Assembly: GCA_002397275.1 (NCBI GenBank)
Contig: DHAA01000081.1
Span: forward strand, 1 to 37,318
Length of the DNA stretch: 37,318 nt
Reading direction: 5' to 3'
DNA from: Thermacetogenium sp. UBA4966
Lineage (GTDB): Bacteria; Bacillota; DSM-12270; Thermacetogeniales; Thermacetogeniaceae
Shown piece after piece: positions 33,001 to 37,318 of this stretch. The notes below the pieces were generated by a model. That model searched no databases, was not told where the DNA came from, and was given only the letters and a program-made list of their open reading frames with translations. Position numbers and translations under genes: made by a program. Each line of letters begins with the position of its first letter. Position 1 is the stretch's first letter.

Positions 33001-35101
33001 TAAAGCCGCGCTCGACCTTGAGCAGCAAGTCGTAATTTGTAACAGCCGCTTTCAGTTCCTCATTCAAGGCATTATAGGCGGCGCGCGCCTTAAGAATAAC
33101 CGTTTCGTCATAGATGGTAATATTCCGGGGCAGATTGTCGATCAGCTCAATAACCTCGTTGACCGCCTCCGCAGGGTCCGGGAGTTCCGCCAGAGCGGCT
33201 TCCGCACTTTGCAGTTTCGCGTAATTGCCTACTTGTTTTTTTTCACCGCCGGTCAGGCTGTCATAAAAAGCTCTGGCCGTTTCAACAGCATCGCGGTCAG
33301 ACGCAGTGATTGTATCAGGCAGGGCGGCTATGGCCGCGATGACCTCATTGACCGAGGCGTAGCGCACCGTCACGAGGCACTGGGTGAACTTACCGCCGAT
33401 CTGAGCCGATATGGTAGTCGTCCCCTCATCTACAGCGGTGACCAGCCCGCCGCTGACCCTGGCTATATCCGGCGCCGTGCTGAACCATTTTACGGCGTCG
33501 GCTGCATTGGCGGAGGACGGTGTGATTGTGGGCGTCAGCAGGAATTTCTCTCCCGCTTTCAGCTCCAGGGAACTTTTATCCAGGGTAATCGTATTGACCT
33601 GTATTTTCGGTTCCAGGATGAGATGGTAGAGCTTGGGCGCTTTTTCTTCCGACTGAAGAAGTAGACGAACAACGCGGGTATTGTACCCGTCGAAATGAAT
33701 GGGCGAGCTTTCCGTTTCGTGGCCCAGGGCCTCTTCGTTGACATAGAAGTTGGCGCCAAAGGTTGAGGCGGATATCTTAACGTCCTGTGCCCCATCCAGG
33801 GGGATTTTATAGCTGTATACGCCCTCTTCGAGGGGGAAGTCCTCCCCGTTGATTTTCAGACCCTGAAGGTCGGAGGACACGCCCGGGTTTTTGCTCTCGC
33901 CGGTCACGTCGACGATAGAGGTGATCACGGTCCCGTCCGCGTTCGCTGCATCCAAATAAGATGAGGAAACGCGGATGAAGTCCACACTTTCCAGTTCTAC
34001 CGGCAGCCCGTTTTTATCGACCGCCCAGGCGAGATCAAAGCCGTCGCCTTTGGCATCCGTATATAGATCTCCGGACCGGTAGGGGTTGACCGGCTTGTCG
34101 GGTCGTGACGGCCGGGCATTGTTCAGTCCCATGGGGTGCACATTGGCGTAGCCAAAGGCGGGATTGCGGTTGGACAGCAGGTCGCCGGTAAACGTGGTGC
34201 TCTCATCGCTTTTGACGATGGAGTTCCAGCGGGAACTGAAGACGGGATCCGGGTATTGCCCTTGCCAGGAGGCTATCTGTCCTGCTCTCAGGCCGCTGCT
34301 GTCCAGATAACCTAAGCCTCCGTCCAGATTCTCATAACTGACGGATACGGAATGTTCTGTGCCGTCCGCATAGTATTCGCTGCCGCTCAGGGTATACCAC
34401 TGGTCCGGCTGCCCATCCCCGTCTTCATCCCTGGCCACCTGCACGCTACCTGGGAACGCTTCGGACGCCGACGCGGCGGCGCCATAGATGATGAAGTCAA
34501 TGCCGTATTTATTGTGGGAGTCATTCTCAATGGGCCGGTCAAGCCGGTACTCCACAAATCCGCCCATCAGCCCCAGCCGGGTTTTATAACTTCCGGTCAG
34601 AGCGCGGAATACGCCGTCCGGATTGCTGTCGTCAGCAATCAGCGCGTCAGTGACACTGACTTTCTTGCCGGAGGAGGGCGAGTAGGATAAGGTCTCTCCC
34701 GACGTCAACTCCGACGCCCGGTACGCCGCGATTTCATATTCCGTCACGATTTCTTTGCCGTCCACCGTTTGGGTGACAAAGATAGGATATACCTTCGGCG
34801 TTTCGGCCGTGGTACTGGAGACGACCGGATCAGGCGCGTCGAAAGCGGCCGGAACTCCGGTTTTAATGGTCAGCCGGCTGATCTTTTCCGCTCCCATCTT
34901 TTGGATGTTCTCCGCGGTGGCGGGAACATCCCTGGTGATCACCGCGCCTGCGGCAGCCGTAAAGGTCATCTCAAACTGTCCCCGTTCATTTCCGGAGCTG
35001 GCTACCTTGATGGTTTTGATTCCCGGATAAAAGCCGCCGGATTCTATTTTGCCGCCGCTGATCTCCGCCGTTTTAAGACCCACGTCCGGCCGGCGGTTCA
35101 C
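30080..35101 (-). CDS. 3' part of a frameshift-split giant surface protein: surface domain, helical repeats, CWB2
   Basis: 1673 codons from a GTG overlapping the stop of the preceding frame (TAGTG). No signal peptide and no ribosome binding site at this start, so it reads as the continuation of 35101-37318 rather than a separate gene. Residues ~170-400 are the surface domain shared with the 17970 protein (HNKYGIDFIIYG, FDLAWAVDKNGLPVEL). Residues ~500-580 are a BIG_2 Ig-like domain (ITLDKSSLELKAGEKFLLTP). Residues ~585-1385 carry nine helical-bundle repeats of about 65 residues or more (AARAAYDLLSEAQKKLVTNY), around a longer unique helical stretch. Residues ~1385-1673 are three CWB2 repeats; the first reads RTAGGNRYDTSTKTAL instead of RIAGG. 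The intact protein would exceed 2400 residues. If the break is real, this half cannot be exported. Confidence 0.85.
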   Translation of the reverse strand: MNRRPDVGLKTAEISGGKIESGGFYPGIKTIKVASSGNERGQFEMTFTAAAGAVITRDVPATAENIQKMGAEKISRLTIKTGVPAAFDAPDPVVSSTTAETPKVYPIFVTQTVDGKEIVTEYEIAAYRASELTSGETLSYSPSSGKKVSVTDALIADDSNPDGVFRALTGSYKTRLGLMGGFVEYRLDRPIENDSHNKYGIDFIIYGAAASASEAFPGSVQVARDEDGDGQPDQWYTLSGSEYYADGTEHSVSVSYENLDGGLGYLDSSGLRAGQIASWQGQYPDPVFSSRWNSIVKSDESTTFTGDLLSNRNPAFGYANVHPMGLNNARPSRPDKPVNPYRSGDLYTDAKGDGFDLAWAVDKNGLPVELESVDFIRVSSSYLDAANADGTVITSIVDVTGESKNPGVSSDLQGLKINGEDFPLEEGVYSYKIPLDGAQDVKISASTFGANFYVNEEALGHETESSPIHFDGYNTRVVRLLLQSEEKAPKLYHLILEPKIQVNTITLDKSSLELKAGEKFLLTPTITPSSANAADAVKWFSTAPDIARVSGGLVTAVDEGTTTISAQIGGKFTQCLVTVRYASVNEVIAAIAALPDTITASDRDAVETARAFYDSLTGGEKKQVGNYAKLQSAEAALAELPDPAEAVNEVIELIDNLPRNITIYDETVILKARAAYNALNEELKAAVTNYDLLLKVERGFKELKLSDDRVARVIEKIGLIPLSVSLFSLDDGIKIRDAREAYDLLTDTQKTYVSNYPALVLAEERYTAFITGYNHDVERVQNAINALETPVSISEKARVLEARRLYDELPAEKQALADEDTLRQLTTAEIYLGLAPATGRAESVYSYMDQIREALEMLPEPLTYGRFFGDRSSVSVLEQLFDQISAADKDAYLQEEWEEFNRIKATLKNTAAGADLEAIKESFKTRIYAFPVDYTYRDYTNAYGLQSLVNSNDWIGLDNVLKDWFNSDELEQSYKDKYNNVVAACYNAFQDNAAKMESIRPYVDAVTRLGVLDVKNSEHKAAAEALLAAFNYLDSYTQQVFQTTYPEQYAVVQSVQAAMEAYWYKPDHVKSGIDWLPAVIAAGDKEDIEQLRKDYEALPQELKELVDNLSKLTQAEADLATAQAADEQTINSLISKIASLPELITLEDKELIESAEADYRDLTQSQRDRVTNYAKLQAARQSLDGLYNDQAMIKNATDRINAIETPVELANSDLVRAARAACDALTQDQKEAMEQSVLQKLADAELALAEIVPGGDIDTEKIQNVIELINNIPDGARYNDPAVKSAREAYNKLNDDEKLYVTNYNKLLAAEQNGSEEEDNQVEADKVIALINQIPDGAKKGDAAVTAARAAYDLLSEAQKKLVTNYAKLTAAEANDPSAGGQVNRTAGGNRYDTSTKTALEAYPSGAETVIIARGDDQGNFADALAASYLAGVEKAPILLTSPGSLPQEIEAAIKKLGAKKAYVLGGELAVSQAVASKLKSLGLEVERIQGQNRYATAAAIAARGGQTETAIVVSGFAPADSLVAGPLAFSREFPILLADKNSVPAETKQAIADLGIKNIIVIGGESAVSKAVYSELKAKERYCGQSRIETSLDVAEKCFKTSEDFSIVGYLKLADAVGAAVSGNPIIYVKNDISDVKDYLKGAAAADTNFTIFGGALAVSNTVENELKKLLQ

Positions 35102-37318
35102 TACAGGATATGGTCAGCCTGCGTTTTGAAATCCCCGCCGTCGATATGAAGGATGATCTCATTTCGACCCACATCCAGCTTAATGGGTTCTTCAAGGCTT
35201 GAGCCGTTGGCCGTCACCTTTGTGTTATCTAGCCAGGCTTTATATAGCAGATTAAAACTGGGCTCCGGCCTTTTAGCCTGTGCGCTCAGGAGGATCTCCT
35301 GCACCGAATATCCCACTTCTATATAGGATTTACCAGGCTGATCGGAGGTGTAGTCTTTTCCAGAGGAAATGATAACACCCTTTTGGGAGTAGCCTTCCCC
35401 CATCGGGGTCTCGGCTATCTCGGAATTGGCGCTCAGTGTCTGATAACTCAGACCTGTCAGTTCGGCAAAGTAGGCGACCCTTTCATCCACCACCCGCTTC
35501 ACGTTGAAGGTATAGGTAGTAGGGGGGGCGGTGGAGCCTTCCTGCGGGTGCGCCGTCAGGGTGAATTGGTTATCTCCCAATTGCAGCGGCAGCACCGGCA
35601 GCTGCACCTTTCCGTTTCGGTTAACTTTTATGAACTCGGTGACCGTCTCACCGTCCGCATCCGGGTATTTCAGTGTTGCGCCCGCAGACTTTCCTCCTAA
35701 ATATACGTCCATACGGATTACATGGTTGATGCTCGTCCAATTAAAAACACCCTGCGCCTGGGTAACATATTCCTCGTCCAAGTAAAGCTCAGCATCGGGT
35801 ACGGTATTTCCGCCGGGCGTTCTCGGATCATAGATAAAGGCGTAACACCTGTCCAGAGAAATCCTTTTCAGGGTGCCGTCGTCTTTATCTTCCGCAGCGA
35901 CTTCTCCGGCAACGGTAATCTCCACATCTTCCAGCTCGCCGCCGCAGTAGGTGACGTACTTGACCCACCAATAGGGCCCATATTCCACGTCCACATAGCC
36001 GCCCTTGAGTTTATACGTGCCGCTGGGCGTATTTTCGGGGATCTTGAAGGTAAGGGTTTTCAATCCCTCAAGTCCCTCCACCGGCGCGCCTTCTCTGTAG
36101 TTGTTGATAACAGTGATCTCTGTTTTTCCGTCCGCGCCGAGAATGGGTTTCCCTTCGCGGATATTGTCGACAATCTTTTTCACGTCCACAAATTCCACCG
36201 TGCGCACCGATTCCAGGCCGGGGATATCGGTGGCATAAACCACGCTGGACTGGGTGATGGCTGTGGTTTTAAAGTATTGAGAGCCAGGGACTGCTGATGA
36301 GTCGTCGACGATTTCATCCCAAAAATCGTGGTGGGAGCGTATTTCCGCTATATCCAGATCGGGAATACTGATGGTCACGGTCTCTCCCGGGGCGTAGGTC
36401 TCCTTATCCGCCGTGGCTTTTACCCGCACCGGATGATAGTCCGGATTCTCCTTAACGGTAAAATTGACCTCCGGCAGGAAAGAATAGGCCATAAAGCTCT
36501 GGGGCACGTTGGGGCCTCCGCCGCCCACCGTCTTCACGGGGCGTCCCCGGTATTCCGGGATTTGGGCGGTGGGGGTCTCCAGCCATCCGCTCCCCCCGAA
36601 GCCTACTACGCGCAGGTAGCCGTCATGCAGAGAATAATCCCCCGCTCCCGTCGCCGTAAAGGATACCGTGCTGCTGGTCACGTCGTACTGACTGGAGGTT
36701 CCGTAAAGCTGGGTGAGAAAGGGAAGGTCGGTGGTATATGAAATCTGCCCCTGCGAGGGGTTATAAAGGCGAGATATCTTGGGCAGGGGATTGACCAGGC
36801 CCGTGAAGTGCACCTTCACCTCGTCGCCCTCGTATATCTCTGTTCCCTCACGCGTTGTATTCTCCAGGGTGACGGTCATTTTAGAGGCCCGGATCTGGTA
36901 AACCCTCGTCTGAGTGACCCCTTGGTCAGCGGCAGTCAAAATCACCGTGTTATAGCCGTTTTTTAGAGGGATCCGGGGAGACCATTGCTGGTATCTTTCC
37001 CCGTCTTTCTCCAGGTGAAGTATGGAACCGGGATCAACCCTGCGGCCGTTGACATACAGGGCAAGAGCATTGCTGCTGCCGACGGAAACGTCGACGGTGA
37101 TGGGATAATTTTGCGTCCGTTCGTCATAGTGAATCGTATCGTACTTGGTCACATAGTCCAGAGTGCTGGAGACATGGAGCGGATTTTCGTAATCACTGTC
37201 CCGGTCGGTGACGTGGATGGCCACATAGGTTTCTCGGCCGTCATAAGTGGGATAGGACACCTTGATGATAGCGAGCCCCTGTTTGATGCCCTTTACATAA
37301 TAGACAACCATGCCGCCT
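35101..37318 (-). CDS. 5' part of the split giant surface protein, N-terminus beyond window
   Basis: The frame is open to the right edge, so the N-terminus is missing. Over 736 residues are visible. It contains several Ig/cadherin-like beta domains (NALALYVNGRRVDPGS, YNTVILTAADQGVTQTRVYQ, KATADKETYAPGETVTISIP, NQFTLTAHPQEGSTAPPTTY). It stops at QADHIL-TAG, with no wall-binding repeats. A one-base shift just before the stop joins QADH to YPVVNRRPDVG of the next frame, giving a continuous cadherin-like strand. The order of domains parallels residues ~620-1320 of the 17970 protein. Whether the frameshift is a sequencing error, a mutation or a programmed event cannot be told from sequence alone. 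Confidence 0.85.
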   Translation of the reverse strand, partial: GGMVVYYVKGIKQGLAIIKVSYPTYDGRETYVAIHVTDRDSDYENPLHVSSTLDYVTKYDTIHYDERTQNYPITVDVSVGSSNALALYVNGRRVDPGSILHLEKDGERYQQWSPRIPLKNGYNTVILTAADQGVTQTRVYQIRASKMTVTLENTTREGTEIYEGDEVKVHFTGLVNPLPKISRLYNPSQGQISYTTDLPFLTQLYGTSSQYDVTSSTVSFTATGAGDYSLHDGYLRVVGFGGSGWLETPTAQIPEYRGRPVKTVGGGGPNVPQSFMAYSFLPEVNFTVKENPDYHPVRVKATADKETYAPGETVTISIPDLDIAEIRSHHDFWDEIVDDSSAVPGSQYFKTTAITQSSVVYATDIPGLESVRTVEFVDVKKIVDNIREGKPILGADGKTEITVINNYREGAPVEGLEGLKTLTFKIPENTPSGTYKLKGGYVDVEYGPYWWVKYVTYCGGELEDVEITVAGEVAAEDKDDGTLKRISLDRCYAFIYDPRTPGGNTVPDAELYLDEEYVTQAQGVFNWTSINHVIRMDVYLGGKSAGATLKYPDADGETVTEFIKVNRNGKVQLPVLPLQLGDNQFTLTAHPQEGSTAPPTTYTFNVKRVVDERVAYFAELTGLSYQTLSANSEIAETPMGEGYSQKGVIISSGKDYTSDQPGKSYIEVGYSVQEILLSAQAKRPEPSFNLLYKAWLDNTKVTANGSSLEEPIKLDVGRNEIILHIDGGDFKTQADHIL

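Overview
This 37.3 kb window reads as part of the chromosome of a Gram-positive anaerobe of the class Clostridia. A Peptococcaceae-like host (Pelotomaculum/Desulfotomaculum type) is my guess from content, not from a database match. The evidence is the strong GGAGG-type ribosome binding sites with many GTG starts, Gram-positive signal peptides, triple CWB2 cell-wall-binding modules (PF04122), FIVAR and BspA-type leucine-rich repeats, and cobalamin riboswitches. Every gene I can support lies on the minus strand. I see no plus-strand gene, tRNA, rRNA, transposase or CRISPR array.

The window is an array of large secreted surface proteins. Nine of them (starts near 7218, 9632, 12720, 17970, 20907, 23506, 27752, 29966 and 35101) end in almost the same ~290-residue block of three CWB2 repeats. 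Their N-terminal parts differ: transcobalamin-like DUF4430 domains (9632, 23506, 29966; more divergent in 12720, 20907, 27752), BspA-type leucine-rich repeats (7218, 27752), Ig/cadherin-like domains plus a surface domain with a DPNNPYGxDF motif (17970, 35101), and helical-bundle repeats. Two further surface proteins have no CWB2 block in view: a beta-propeller protein cut by the left edge (1-689) and a 489-residue protein (1746-3215). Two short CWB2 tail fragments (1687-1740, 17993-18061) and a frameshift-split giant gene (30080-37318) show active rearrangement. Two copies of a small coiled-coil gene with its own promoter (10051-10374, 18686-18967) are the only non-surface genes.

Layout in the direction of transcription (right to left): split giant gene 37318-30080, then the DUF4430 gene 29966-28446. 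Next, promoter/leader and cobalamin riboswitch 28339-27908 drive 27752-23646 and then 23506-21329. A promoter/leader at 21167 drives 20907-19195. Then come coiled-coil copy 2, a promoter/leader and a cobalamin riboswitch (18677-18241) before 17970-12850 and 12720-10621. Coiled-coil copy 1 and a leader with a divergent riboswitch-like element precede 9632-7263 and 7218-4426. A cobalamin riboswitch plus a divergent element precede 3215-1746. The same arrangement (1548-790) precedes the gene running off the left edge.

The key point is regulatory. Four near-identical cobalamin riboswitches, each followed by an intrinsic terminator, stand in front of cell-wall-anchored surface proteins rather than B12 synthesis or transport genes. 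Several of those proteins carry domains related to the C-terminal cobalamin-binding domain of transcobalamin. The best single hypothesis is a B12-repressed, wall-anchored corrinoid capture system. The riboswitches and CWB2 modules are seen directly; corrinoid binding by the proteins is inference.
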